12,912 bases of DNA from Candidatus Rokuibacteriota bacterium (GTDB lineage: Bacteria > Methylomirabilota > Methylomirabilia > Rokubacteriales > JACPHL01): NCBI GenBank assembly GCA_016188625.1, contig JACPHL010000239.1, positions 1 through 12,912 of the forward strand, written 5' to 3'. This document shows positions 1-7,342 of this stretch, piece after piece. Both the position numbers and the translations under genes were made by a program. The notes below the pieces were generated by a model. That model saw only the letters and a list, made by a program, of their open reading frames with translations, made no database searches and was not told where the DNA came from. The stretch's first letter is position 1, and every line of letters begins with the position of its first letter.

Positions 1-1029
1 GGCGGTGCTGGCCGTGCTCCAGAGGTAGACGCGATAGCCGGCCAGCCGCTCGTTCTTCTTGAGGAAGGTGTACTGGCCGAAGCTCACGTAGCGTGCCTGC
101 AGGTCCGCCTCCCCCGTGGAGGCCTTCATGGGGATGATGGCCTTGTCGGCCAGCACCAGCTTGAGCCGGTCGATGTAAGGGAGCTGCCGCCCGCGCTGGT
201 CCACCCGGTGGAAGTAGGGGTTGCGCTCAGCGACGAACACCTCGGCCGGCGGGGCCACGGTGGGCCGCCACGGCTGGAGGGTGGGCAGCGCGGGGTTGTC
301 CATGACATAGGTGGCGTCGCGGGCGGTGTGGAGGGCGGCCCAGCTCCGGCGGCGCTCGGCCTTGGCCATCTTGGCCAGCTTCTCCGGGTCACCGAAGGCC
401 TCGTGGAACTGCTTCAGGTAGTGGGCGGGGCGGTAGAGGGTCGTGGGGGCGGCCCCGGCCTGGTCGAGGAGGAAGAGGTTGTGCGGCTTGGACCAGGTGT
501 ACCGCACCGTCCACGGGTCGGGGAACTCCACCTTCGGTGGCTCGCCGTCCACCAGGAGAATCGCCGGCGGCCCGCCGGGGGCGAGCTTCTTGTTGGTCGC
601 CACGTACTTCCACCAGTACTCGAAGTCGGCGCTGGTGAACGGGGCGCCGTCCGACCACCGGTGGCCCTTCCGGAGGTGGAAGGTGAAGATCCGCCCCTCC
701 TTCACCTCGAACCGCTCCACGATGTCGGGGACGATCTGGTAGTCCCGGTCGAAGCGGACCAGACGCGCATAGCCGTAGACGAAGGCCAGCTTCGGGTCCT
801 TGGGGGTCCCGATGAGCGTCCGCAGCTCGCCGCCGTAGGCCGCGTCGGGGTCGGTGGTCAGCACCAGCGGGTGTTCGGGGAGCCGGCGCGCGAGCGGCGG
901 CAGCTCCCCAGCCGCCACCCGCGCGGCCAGGGCGGGCGGCTCCTCGGCCGGCGCCGCCCTGGCCGGCAGCCCGGCCCAGGCGAAGAGGCCCAAGGCGCCG
1001 AGCAGACAGACCGCCAGCATCCGCTTCAT
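1..1029 (-). CDS. ABC transporter substrate-binding protein, family 5 (peptide/nickel type), 3' end missing
   Basis: This is the periplasmic binding protein of an oligopeptide/dipeptide ABC importer; it should capture peptides and deliver them to the membrane permeases. The 343 codons present have no stop and run off the left edge, so about half of a typical 500-650 aa protein is visible. Residues 1-25 form a Sec signal peptide (MKR, then a hydrophobic stretch, then a likely cut after ARA near residue 25). No lipobox cysteine is seen, which fits a soluble periplasmic protein. The SBP_bac_5 signature is clear around residues 115-140 (TFHLRKGHRWSDGAPFTSAD). Near residues 265-288 there is an ERNPYFHRVD...LPYIDRL segment, which is also typical. 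The ATG at 1029 overlaps the stop of the upstream ATPase as ATGA, so the two are translationally coupled. The ligand cannot be told from sequence. Confidence 0.9.
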   Translation of the reverse strand, partial: MKRMLAVCLLGALGLFAWAGLPARAAPAEEPPALAARVAAGELPPLARRLPEHPLVLTTDPDAAYGGELRTLIGTPKDPKLAFVYGYARLVRFDRDYQIVPDIVERFEVKEGRIFTFHLRKGHRWSDGAPFTSADFEYWWKYVATNKKLAPGGPPAILLVDGEPPKVEFPDPWTVRYTWSKPHNLFLLDQAGAAPTTLYRPAHYLKQFHEAFGDPEKLAKMAKAERRRSWAALHTARDATYVMDNPALPTLQPWRPTVAPPAEVFVAERNPYFHRVDQRGRQLPYIDRLKLVLADKAIIPMKASTGEADLQARYVSFGQYTFLKKNERLAGYRVYLWSTASTA

Positions 1030-2111
1030 GTCCGGCCCCCTGGGGCCGCCCGCTGTCGGCGGAGCAGGGGGGCCAGCCGGATCTCGTCTACCCGATGGCA
1101 GCTGGCCAGGTGGTCCGGCCCGACCGGCCTCAACTCCGGCCTCTCGACCGCGCAGCGGTCCACCGCGTACCGGCAGCGCGGGGCGTAGGGGCAGCCCTGG
1201 TTGGAGGAAGGCAGCCATCCCTGGCCGTCGTTTCCCAGGACCTGGCGGTCGGCCCGGAGCTTGGGGTCCGGCTGGAGGACGGCGGCGAGGAGCGCCTCGG
1301 TGTAGGGGTGCTTCGGCCGCTCGAAGAGCTCGCGCTTGGACGCCATCTCCACGATGCGGCCCGCGTACATGACCGCCACGCGGTCGGCGACGTAGTCGAT
1401 GACCGCCAGGTTGTGCGAGATGAAGAGGGAGGTCAGGCCCAGCTCGGCCTTCAGGTCCTTCAAGAGGTTCAACACCTGGGCCTGCGCCGACACGTCGAGG
1501 GCCGACACGGGCTCGTCGCACACGATGAGCTCGGGGCTCAGGGCCAGGGCCCGGGCGATCCCGATCCGCTGCCGCTGGCCGCCGGAGAAGGCGTGCGGAT
1601 ACCGGCTCAGGTACCGCACGTCCAGGCCGACCATGGCCATCAGCGTCTTGACGCGCTCCCGGATCTCGGCGGGTGTACCGTAGCCGTGGAGCCGCAACGG
1701 CTCGGCGATGATCTCGCCCACCGGCATCCGCGGGTTGAGGGAAGAATAGGGGTCCTGGAAGATGAGCTGGGCGTGCCGGCGCAGCGCGCGCAGCGCCTTG
1801 CCCTCCAGCTGGTCCACCCGCACCACGGTGCCGCCGGAGTTGAAGAGGATCTCTCCCCGCGTCGGCTTGAGCGCGCGCAGGATGAGGCGCGCCGTGGTGG
1901 TCTTGCCGCAGCCGCTCTCCCCCACCAGCCCCAGGGTCTCCCCGCGGGTCACGGTGAAGCTCACGTCCTCCACGGCGGCGATGGCCCCCACCTGCCGGCG
2001 CGCCAGCCCGAGGAGCCACGGCTGGAAGAGGGGGAAGTGCTTGGTGAGCTGGCGCACCACCAGCAAGGAGTCCCGCTCCCCTCCCAGGCTCGTGGCGGGC
2101 GCCGCCGTCAC
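1026..2111 (-). CDS. oligopeptide/dipeptide ABC transporter ATP-binding protein, OppF/DppF type
   Basis: This is the second cytoplasmic ATPase of the peptide importer; ATP hydrolysis by the OppD/OppF pair drives uptake. Counted from the GTG at 2111, it is 361 aa. It shows Walker A GESGCGKT (64-71), Q-loop Q119 in FQDPYSSLNP, the ABC signature FSGGQRQR (175-182), Walker B LIVCDE (195-200) and the switch histidine H233 (ISHNL). The C-terminal oligopeptide extension has HPYTEALL (268-275) and cysteines C307, C313, C320 and C338, which form the Fe-S-type cluster site common in this subfamily. An upstream in-frame ATG at 2258 would add 49 arginine/proline-rich residues lying inside oppD and is rejected. 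The GTG at 2111 forms a GTGA overlap with the oppD stop, and the binding-protein gene then starts with ATGA. The substrate class (peptide rather than nickel or glutathione) is inferred from family only. Confidence 0.94.
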   Translation of the reverse strand: MTAAPATSLGGERDSLLVVRQLTKHFPLFQPWLLGLARRQVGAIAAVEDVSFTVTRGETLGLVGESGCGKTTTARLILRALKPTRGEILFNSGGTVVRVDQLEGKALRALRRHAQLIFQDPYSSLNPRMPVGEIIAEPLRLHGYGTPAEIRERVKTLMAMVGLDVRYLSRYPHAFSGGQRQRIGIARALALSPELIVCDEPVSALDVSAQAQVLNLLKDLKAELGLTSLFISHNLAVIDYVADRVAVMYAGRIVEMASKRELFERPKHPYTEALLAAVLQPDPKLRADRQVLGNDGQGWLPSSNQGCPYAPRCRYAVDRCAVERPELRPVGPDHLASCHRVDEIRLAPLLRRQRAAPGGRT

Positions 2112-3136
2112 GCCCTGGCTCCCACGGGCGCCGACTCGGGGACGGAGTCGCGCTTGTAGCACGCCACCTCGTGGCCGGGCGCCAGGGCGCGCAGGGCGGG
2201 CATGGCATCGCCGCAGAGCTCGGGCTCTCCCTCGGGACAGCGGGAGAGGAACGGGCACCCCCGGATCCGCACGAGCGGATCAGGGACCGTCCCCGCGATG
2301 GTCTGGAGCCGCTCCCCGTCGGCCCGGCCGAAGTGGGGCGTGCTCCGGAGCAGGGCCTGGAGGTAGGGGTGCTGGGGATTCTCGAAGAGGGTGGCCACCG
2401 GGCCCGTTTCCATGACCTTGCCCAGGTACATGACGGTGACGGCGTCCGCGGCGTAGGCCACCACGCCCGGGTCGTGGGTGATGATCAGGAGCCCCATGCC
2501 GTACTCGCGCTGGAGCTTCAGGAGCAGATCGAGAATCTGGGCCTGGATGGTCACGTCCAGCGCGGAGGTGGGCTCGTCGGCGATCAGGAGCGCCGGCCGG
2601 CAGACGATGGCCATGGCGATCATGGCCCGCTGGCGGAGCCCACCGGAGAGCTCGAACGGGTAGGCGTTGACCTTCCGGTCGGGGTCGGGGAATCCCACCG
2701 CCTTCAGCGTCTCCACGGCCAGGGCCCGGGCCGCCGACCGGCTGGCCTCCCGGTGCAGCCGGGCCATCTCCCCGATCTGGTCGCCGATGGTGTGCACGGG
2801 AGAGAGGGACGTCATCGGCTCCTGGAAGACGATGCTGATGGCGCCCCCCCGGATGGCCCGCATGGTCTTCCCGTTGGCCGGGAGCGCGGCCAGATCCACC
2901 GGCGCGTCGCCGTTGGCGGAGAAGAGGATCCGGCCGGCCTCGATCCGGGCCCTGTCCGGGAGGATCCGCATGATCGACTGAGCCACGATGCTCTTCCCCG
3001 AGCCGGACTCCCCCACCAGGGCCATGGTCTGGCCGCGCTGCACGGTGAAGGAGGCCCCGTCCACCGCCCGGACCACCCCCTCGTCGAGGTAGATGTAGGT
3101 GCACAGGTTTTCGACGCGGAGCAGGGGCTCAGGCAT
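2108..3136 (-). CDS. oligopeptide/dipeptide ABC transporter ATP-binding protein, OppD/DppD type
   Basis: This is the first ATPase subunit of the peptide ABC importer and the first gene of the minus-strand operon. The 342-aa product is the usual length. Motifs: Walker A GESGSGKS (42-49), Q-loop Q105 in [10 protein letters not shown], signature LSGGLRQR (163-170; the usual form is LSGGMRQR), Walker B LLIADE (183-188) and switch histidine H221 (THDPG). The oligo_HPY extension follows, with HPYLQALL (256-263) and cysteines C294, C300, C308 and C326. The ATG at 3136 starts [11 protein letters not shown], where the domain normally begins. A GGAGG lies 18 nt upstream, which is far, so initiation may be weak. 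A sigma70-like promoter is placed about 90 nt upstream. No permease gene sits beside it; they are probably beyond the left edge. Confidence 0.94.
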   Translation of the reverse strand: MPEPLLRVENLCTYIYLDEGVVRAVDGASFTVQRGQTMALVGESGSGKSIVAQSIMRILPDRARIEAGRILFSANGDAPVDLAALPANGKTMRAIRGGAISIVFQEPMTSLSPVHTIGDQIGEMARLHREASRSAARALAVETLKAVGFPDPDRKVNAYPFELSGGLRQRAMIAMAIVCRPALLIADEPTSALDVTIQAQILDLLLKLQREYGMGLLIITHDPGVVAYAADAVTVMYLGKVMETGPVATLFENPQHPYLQALLRSTPHFGRADGERLQTIAGTVPDPLVRIRGCPFLSRCPEGEPELCGDAMPALRALAPGHEVACYKRDSVPESAPVGARA

Positions 3137-3228
3137 GGCTCAGATCGGGGATGTCCTCCAGGGGGGTGGGGGGTCCGCCGCTGCCGGGGGTCCGGACTGT
3201 CTCACGCTGGGAGCCTCACGTGCCGAGT

Positions 3229-3257
3229 ATGATATGATTCGAGGCGTCCCCCGGCAA
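3229..3257 (-). promoter_or_regulatory. candidate sigma70-type promoter for the peptide transporter operon
   Basis: Reading the minus strand, TTGCCG (3257-3252) is followed after exactly 17 nt by TATCAT (3234-3229). Each hexamer matches the consensus at 4-5 of 6 positions and the spacing is optimal. The start of transcription would be near 3222, giving a leader of about 85 nt before the ATG at 3136. Promoter calls from sequence alone are uncertain, but an AT-rich -10 in this GC context is unusual. Confidence 0.5.
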
Positions 3258-3270
3258 GGGCGGCTCTCGG

Positions 3271-3286
3271 GCTCTCGCCGGAGAGC
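3271..3286 (+). terminator. small hairpin followed by a T-rich stretch
   Basis: GCTCTC, loop GCCG, then GAGAGC forms a 6-bp stem, followed on the plus strand by TTCTGTTTCC. It resembles a weak intrinsic terminator, but no plus-strand gene is upstream of it. It could stop antisense transcription leaving the oppD side, or it could be chance. Confidence 0.2.
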
Positions 3287-3397
3287 TTCTGTTTCCATCC
3301 GGATTGAGGCATAATAGGCGAACAATGGGGACGGGATCAGGAGCTTCCCGTCTCACGGGGGCTCGCGCCGGGCTGTTCCTCCCGTCCAGATCCGAGA

Positions 3398-3403
3398 TAT
3401 AAT
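3398..3403 (+). promoter_or_regulatory. perfect -10 box (TATAAT) facing the glycosyltransferase operon
   Basis: TATAAT matches the sigma70 -10 consensus at all six positions, in DNA that is about 70% GC. No good -35 is found at 16-18 nt spacing; the best candidates, around TTCCTC at 3376-3381, match at only two positions. Transcription would start near 3410, about 140 nt before the ATG at 3550. A weak -35 suggests help from an activator. Confidence 0.45.
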
Positions 3404-3549
3404 CTTACCACTTATGGGCTTCCGTCCATCTGGCAAATCGCGGCCCGTGTGGAAGGGGGGCCGGGAGGGCGGAGGGGACGTGGTGACGCTCGAGCCGCGT
3501 TGACGACCACGGGGTCCGCCCGAACGACCGGGGGGAGAGGCCGATAGGG

Positions 3550-4710
3550 ATGTCATCAACGGGAATCAGGGCCCTGGAGGTCGGGGGCCGGGGCGCGCGG
3601 TCGGCCGGCGCCGGGGACGGGGCCAGCTACCGGGTCCTGATGTACAGCCACGACTCGTTCGGGCTCGGCCATCTCCGCCGCTGCCGCGCCATTGCCCACG
3701 CCCTCGTGGAGCACCACAAGAAGCTGAACGTGCTGATCCTGAGCGGGTCGCCCATCATCGGGCGGTTCAGCTTCCGGGCGCGGGTGGATTTCGTCCGGGT
3801 GCCGGGCATCATCAAGCTTCGCAACGGCGATTACACGAGCCTGAGTCTTGACGTGAACATCGAGCACACCCTGGCCCTCCGCGCGTCGATCATCGAGCAC
3901 ACGGCGCGGGTCTTCAACCCCGACCTGTTCCTGGTGGACAAGGAGCCGCTGGGCCTCCTGGGGGAGGTCAGGAAGACCCTCCACATGCTCAAGCGCCGCG
4001 GCGGCTGCCGGCTGGTGCTGGGGCTGCGCGACATCATGGACGACCCGGGCCTCCTCGCCGAAGAGTGGCGGCGCAAGCGCGTCATGCCCGCCCTCGAACG
4101 GCTGTACGACCATATCTGGATCTACGGCCTGCCGCAGATCTACGACCCGGTCAGCGCGTACCGGTTTCCCGCGAGCGTCGCGGCCAAGGCCGCCTTCACC
4201 GGCTATCTCCGGCGCGAGCCCCAGGCCGAAGCCTACCTCCCTCACGAGGTGGCCACCGCCATCCAGGGGGGGCCCTTTCTCCTGGTGACTCCGGGCGGGG
4301 GCGGGGACGGCACCGAACTCGTGGACGCCGCCCTTTCCGCGTACGAACGCTTCAACGGCCGGCTGCCCTGGCCGGCCCTGATCGTCTACGGACCGTTTCT
4401 GCCCGCGCGCCAGCGGGCGGCCTTCGAGCGACGGGCGGCGCGGCTCAAGCGGGTCACGACCCTCACCTTCCACGAGCACCTGGAAAACCTGATGGAGCGG
4501 GCGGCGGCGGTGGTCTGCCTCGGCGGCTACAACACCTTCTGCGAGGTTCTCTCCCTCAACAAACGGAGCCTCATCGTGCCCAGGGTGACGCCCCGCGCCG
4601 AACAGCTCCTGCGCGCCACCACCGCGCGGGAGCTGGGCCTCGTCCAGGTCCTCCTGCCGGAGCAGCTCACCCCGGAGACGCTGGCGGCGGCCATCATGCG
4701 GCTTCCCTAG
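3550..4710 (+). CDS. MurG-like glycosyltransferase (COG4671/GT28-type), ending at an in-frame amber codon
   Basis: This is a predicted cytoplasmic, membrane-associated glycosyltransferase with two Rossmann lobes, like MurG. The sugar donor and acceptor are unknown. The N-lobe opens at residues 28-48 with YSHDSFGLGHLRRC, the GLGH loop typical of this group. The C-lobe has TPGGGGDGTEL (247-257), then the family block GGYNTFCEVLSLNKRSLIVP (325-344) and TPRAEQLLRA (347-356), which is the donor-binding region. The ATG at 3550 is preceded by GGAGAGG (3534-3540) at 9 nt. The gene stops at a TAG (4708-4710) after 386 residues, but the same frame stays open for 38 more codons and resembles the missing C-terminal tail. 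It is the first gene of a four-glycosyltransferase operon and a paralogue of the last one (7339-8601). All catalytic-core motifs lie before the TAG, so the short form might still work. Confidence 0.88.
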   Translation: MSSTGIRALEVGGRGARSAGAGDGASYRVLMYSHDSFGLGHLRRCRAIAHALVEHHKKLNVLILSGSPIIGRFSFRARVDFVRVPGIIKLRNGDYTSLSLDVNIEHTLALRASIIEHTARVFNPDLFLVDKEPLGLLGEVRKTLHMLKRRGGCRLVLGLRDIMDDPGLLAEEWRRKRVMPALERLYDHIWIYGLPQIYDPVSAYRFPASVAAKAAFTGYLRREPQAEAYLPHEVATAIQGGPFLLVTPGGGGDGTELVDAALSAYERFNGRLPWPALIVYGPFLPARQRAAFERRAARLKRVTTLTFHEHLENLMERAAAVVCLGGYNTFCEVLSLNKRSLIVPRVTPRAEQLLRATTARELGLVQVLLPEQLTPETLAAAIMRLP

Positions 4711-4827
4711 CAGGCCCTGCCCGCGAGCAACCGGATCCCCGGTCTCCTGGAGGGGCTCAAGAACATCAACGCCACGGTGTCCCGGTGGCAGGCGAGGCGG
4801 GAGGCGCGGCCCCGGGCCCTCGGGTGA
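4711..4827 (+). other. in-frame continuation of the first glycosyltransferase beyond the amber stop (lost C-terminal tail)
   Basis: Directly after the TAG, 38 sense codons run in the same frame to TGA (4825-4827). Thirty-seven of the 38 end in G or C, as expected of real coding DNA here. The peptide begins QALPASNRIPGLLEGLKN, which resembles a COG4671 C-terminal helix. The paralogue at 7339-8601 also extends about 50 residues past the matching point. The TGA forms GTGA with a GTG at 4824, in frame with the next gene. The same 4-nt overlap joins the other genes of this operon, which suggests 4827 was the original end. Confidence 0.6.
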
Positions 4828-4889
4828 CCGCCGCGCCCGCGGTCCTGGGACACCCCCCGGGGGGGGACGCCGGCCGCCCTGAGGCGGGA

Positions 4890-6176
4890 ATGCTCGTCGT
4901 CCTGGTCAAGGGCTACCCTCGGGTCTCCGAGACCTTCATCGCGCAGGAGATCGCCGCGCTCGAGCGCCGCGGCGTGAGCCTCACCATCGTCTCCATGCGG
5001 CGGCCGTACGACCGGATCACCCATCCCGCCCACGGCCAGATCCGGGCCCCTGTGCTCTATCTCCCGGAGTACGTGCTCGACGCCCCCCTCAGGGTCCTGG
5101 CCGGCCACGCGAGGGCGCTCAGGGAGGCGCCCCGCCGGTACCTGGCGAGCCTGGGGCTCTGGCTCCGCGACCTCGTTCGCGACCCGACGCCGAGCCGCGT
5201 CAGGCGGTTCGCTCAGGCCGGGGTCCTGGCCGCCGAGCGGCCTCCGGGCTCCCGCCACTTCCACGTGCATTTCCTCCACACGCCCGCCTCCGTGGCGCGC
5301 TACGCGGCCGCCATGGGGGGCCTCTCCTACAGCGTCTCGGGCCACGCCAAGGATATCTGGACGCGCCCCGGGTGGGAGCTTCGCGAGAAGATCGAGGGCG
5401 CGCGCTTTGCCGTCACCTGCACCGCCCAGAACCGGGAGTACCTGAGGCGACTCGCTCCGGGGGCCCGGGTGGAGCTGATCTACCACGGCCTCGACCAGCG
5501 CTTCTTCGGCCCCCCGCCGGCCTTCGGCTCCTCGCGCGACGGATCGGAGGCGGCCGATCCGGTCCGACTGCTCTCGGTGGGGCGCTTTCAGCCCAAGAAG
5601 GGGGTCGACCTGGTCCTCCGGAGCCTGGCTCGACTCCACGCGCACGCGGTGCTGACGCTGGTTGGCTACGGGCCGCTGGAGGGCGAACTCCGGGCCCTGG
5701 CGCGGGAGCTCAGGGTGGAGGGCCGCGTGACCTGGCGCGGACCGCTGGACCAGCCCGCCGTGCGGGCGCTCTACCGCGAGAGCGACCTGTTCGTCCTGGC
5801 CCCGCGCATCGCGGCCGACGGCGACCGGGACGGGCTGCCCAACGTGGTGGTCGAGGCCCTCTCCCAGGCCCTCCCCGTGGTGGCCACCCGCGTCTCGGGC
5901 CTGCCCGAGATCGTCGAGGACGGCGTCAACGGGCGGCTCGTACCTCCGGAGGATCCGGCGGCGCTGGCGGCCGCCCTGGCAGAGCTCGTGGGGGATCCCG
6001 AGGCGCGCCGACGCTACGGGGCGGCGGCCCTCCGGCGGGTCGCCGCGGGCTGGGACGTCGAGGCCGGGGTCAGCCGGCTGGTGGCGCTTCTGGCCGAGGC
6101 GATAGACGAAGCCGGCGCCGCCCGAGGGCGCCCGCAGCCCTCGAAGACGACGGCGGGCGCGCTCCCCCGTCCATGA
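4890..6176 (+). CDS. GT4 family glycosyltransferase, colanic-acid/exopolysaccharide type (WcaL-like)
   Basis: This is a predicted retaining glycosyltransferase of the GT-B fold that moves a sugar from a nucleotide donor to a growing surface glycan. The 428-aa product begins LVVLVKGYPRVSETFI, the usual start of exopolysaccharide GT4 enzymes (KxYPRxSETFI). The donor-binding half has LLSVGRFQPKKGVD (227-240), GYGPLEGEL (259-267), and DGDRDGLPNVVVEAL (310-324) in place of the EX7E block. SGLPEIVEDGVNGRLV (336-351) is the classical GT4 C-terminal motif. The ATG at 4890 has GAGG 5 nt upstream and matches the family start. A GTG at 4824 in the same frame would add 22 low-complexity residues; it forms GTGA with the read-through stop of the previous gene and remains possible. 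The end overlaps the next gene as ATGA. The last 20 residues are disordered. Confidence 0.92.
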   Translation: MLVVLVKGYPRVSETFIAQEIAALERRGVSLTIVSMRRPYDRITHPAHGQIRAPVLYLPEYVLDAPLRVLAGHARALREAPRRYLASLGLWLRDLVRDPTPSRVRRFAQAGVLAAERPPGSRHFHVHFLHTPASVARYAAAMGGLSYSVSGHAKDIWTRPGWELREKIEGARFAVTCTAQNREYLRRLAPGARVELIYHGLDQRFFGPPPAFGSSRDGSEAADPVRLLSVGRFQPKKGVDLVLRSLARLHAHAVLTLVGYGPLEGELRALARELRVEGRVTWRGPLDQPAVRALYRESDLFVLAPRIAADGDRDGLPNVVVEALSQALPVVATRVSGLPEIVEDGVNGRLVPPEDPAALAAALAELVGDPEARRRYGAAALRRVAAGWDVEAGVSRLVALLAEAIDEAGAARGRPQPSKTTAGALPRP

Positions 6177-7342
6177 GCGAGCCACGGCCCGCGGCGGCCT
6201 TCTACACCCCGCTGAAGCACCCATTCCAGCCCGAGGCCTCCGGCGATCGCGAGATCGCGCGGGCCCTCCTGGACGCACTCCGGGGGGGCGGGTTCGAGCC
6301 GGGGCTGGCCAGCCGGCTATCCACGTGGCGGCGGGAATTCGAGCCAGGCGTCGCGGAGCGCCTCGATCGCGCGGCGGCGGTGGTCGTCCAGACGCTGATC
6401 CGTCGCTTCCGGGGACGTCCGCCAACCCGGAGGCCCCGCTTCTGGATGACGTACCAGAACTACCACCGGTGCCCCGACCTCCTGGGGCCCGCCGTGGCCT
6501 CGGCGCTCGAGATCCCGTACGTCCTCGTGGACACGGCGGTCTCGACGCGGAGCCGGCGGACGCCGTTTCGACCGTGGGTGAGCGCGGCCCGCCTGGCCCT
6601 CCGGCGGGCGGACCTCGTCTTTGCCATGAGCCCGCGGGATGTCCCGCGCATCGCCCGCCTCCGGGGCGCCCGGTTCGCCGAGCACCGCCTGCTCCTCCTC
6701 CCGCCGGCCGCGGACATGGCGCGGTTCGACGTCCCGGGCCGCGTACGGGCCGCCTGGCGGACGGAGCTCGCCCGGCGATTCGCCCGTCCTGACGGTCCCC
6801 TCTTCCTCTGCGTGGCCATGATGCGGGAAGACAAGCTCGACTCCTACCGGCTCCTCGCCGACGCGCTCGGTCACCTCCTCGCCGAGACGCCCGGGCGGCC
6901 CTGGCGGCTCCTGCTCGTCGGGGATGGTCCCGCCCGGCCGAAGGTGGAAGCCGCCTTCGCCTCCCTTCCTCCTGACCGGATCTGCCTCCTGGGGGCGCTT
7001 CAGCCGGAGGCGCTGGCCACACCGTACCTGGCCGCCGACATCTTTGCCTTCCCCGGCCTCGGTGACGCCCTTGGCCTCGTCTACCTGGAAGCGGCGGCGG
7101 CCGGACTTCCCGTCGTGGCCTGCCAGGGCCCGGGTCCCGAGGTCATGGTGCCCCAGGACGGCGGGCTCCTCACCGCGCCGACGCCGGAGGCGTTCGCGGC
7201 GGGACTCCGAGACCTCCTGGATGACCCGCTCCGGCGCCAGCGGATGGCCGAGGCGGCTCGCCGCTTCGTGGCCACCGAGCGGACGAAGGAGGCGTTCCAC
7301 CGGCGGCTCGCGGAAGGACTCGGACGCCTGGGGCTGACGTGA
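6173..7342 (+). CDS. GT4 family glycosyltransferase
   Basis: This is a second predicted GT4 glycosyltransferase, 389 aa, cytoplasmic. The N-terminus FYTPLKHPFQPEASGDREIA (10-29) resembles a group of GT4 enzymes that begin with FYxPLKxP...PSGDRxxAR, known to me mainly from Alphaproteobacteria. That recollection was not checked. The C-lobe shows LFLCVAMMREDKLDSY (210-225), RLLLVGDGPARPKVE (245-259), and GDALGLVYLEAAAAGLPVVA (297-316), in which D298 and E306 take the place of the EX7E pair. GGLLTAPTPEAFA (330-342) follows. The ATG at 6173 overlaps the previous stop as ATGA and is the only start that avoids reading through the upstream gene; earlier in-frame Met codons (from 5372) are rejected. 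The end overlaps the next gene as GTGA. Donor and acceptor are unknown. Confidence 0.9.
   Translation: MSEPRPAAAFYTPLKHPFQPEASGDREIARALLDALRGGGFEPGLASRLSTWRREFEPGVAERLDRAAAVVVQTLIRRFRGRPPTRRPRFWMTYQNYHRCPDLLGPAVASALEIPYVLVDTAVSTRSRRTPFRPWVSAARLALRRADLVFAMSPRDVPRIARLRGARFAEHRLLLLPPAADMARFDVPGRVRAAWRTELARRFARPDGPLFLCVAMMREDKLDSYRLLADALGHLLAETPGRPWRLLLVGDGPARPKVEAAFASLPPDRICLLGALQPEALATPYLAADIFAFPGLGDALGLVYLEAAAAGLPVVACQGPGPEVMVPQDGGLLTAPTPEAFAAGLRDLLDDPLRRQRMAEAARRFVATERTKEAFHRRLAEGLGRLGLT

Larger units (their letters stand above)
3137..3549. other. 413-nt divergent intergenic region between the transporter operon and the glycosyltransferase operon
   Basis: No credible gene is seen here; the short open frames at 3140-3325 and 3353-3559 (minus) have no family motif. 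The region is clearly richer in A/T than its surroundings at 3226-3240, 3302-3325 and 3396-3415. It holds a minus-strand promoter candidate for oppD, a TATAAT box facing the first glycosyltransferase, a second weaker -10-like CATAAT at 3310-3315 (plus), and two small hairpins: GCTCTC/GAGAGC at 3271-3286, and GAGC-CCCGT/ACGGG-GCTC at 3341-3364. The leader of the glycosyltransferase operon would be about 140 nt if transcription starts after the TATAAT. Confidence 0.75.

Noticed and set aside
2112-2258. Upstream ATG start for the oppF-like gene at 2258
   Set aside because: It would add 49 low-complexity residues inside oppD; the GTG at 2111 gives a GTGA overlap and normal family length.
1095-3232. 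Two long plus-strand open frames (1095-2159 and 2171-3232) opposite the ABC ATPase genes
   Set aside because: The ATPase motifs on the minus strand are complete; these frames only mirror them and have no recognisable fold.
4065-4889. Earlier starts (from 4065) for the first GT4 gene
   Set aside because: They lie within the COG4671 gene in another frame; the added sequence is Arg/Pro-rich. Only GTG 4824 remains as a serious alternative.
4707-7022. Very long open frame on the minus strand (771 codons) opposite the glycosyltransferases
   Set aside because: It is Arg/Pro/Gly-rich with no domain motif and lies antisense to clear GT genes; long antisense frames are expected at about 70% GC.
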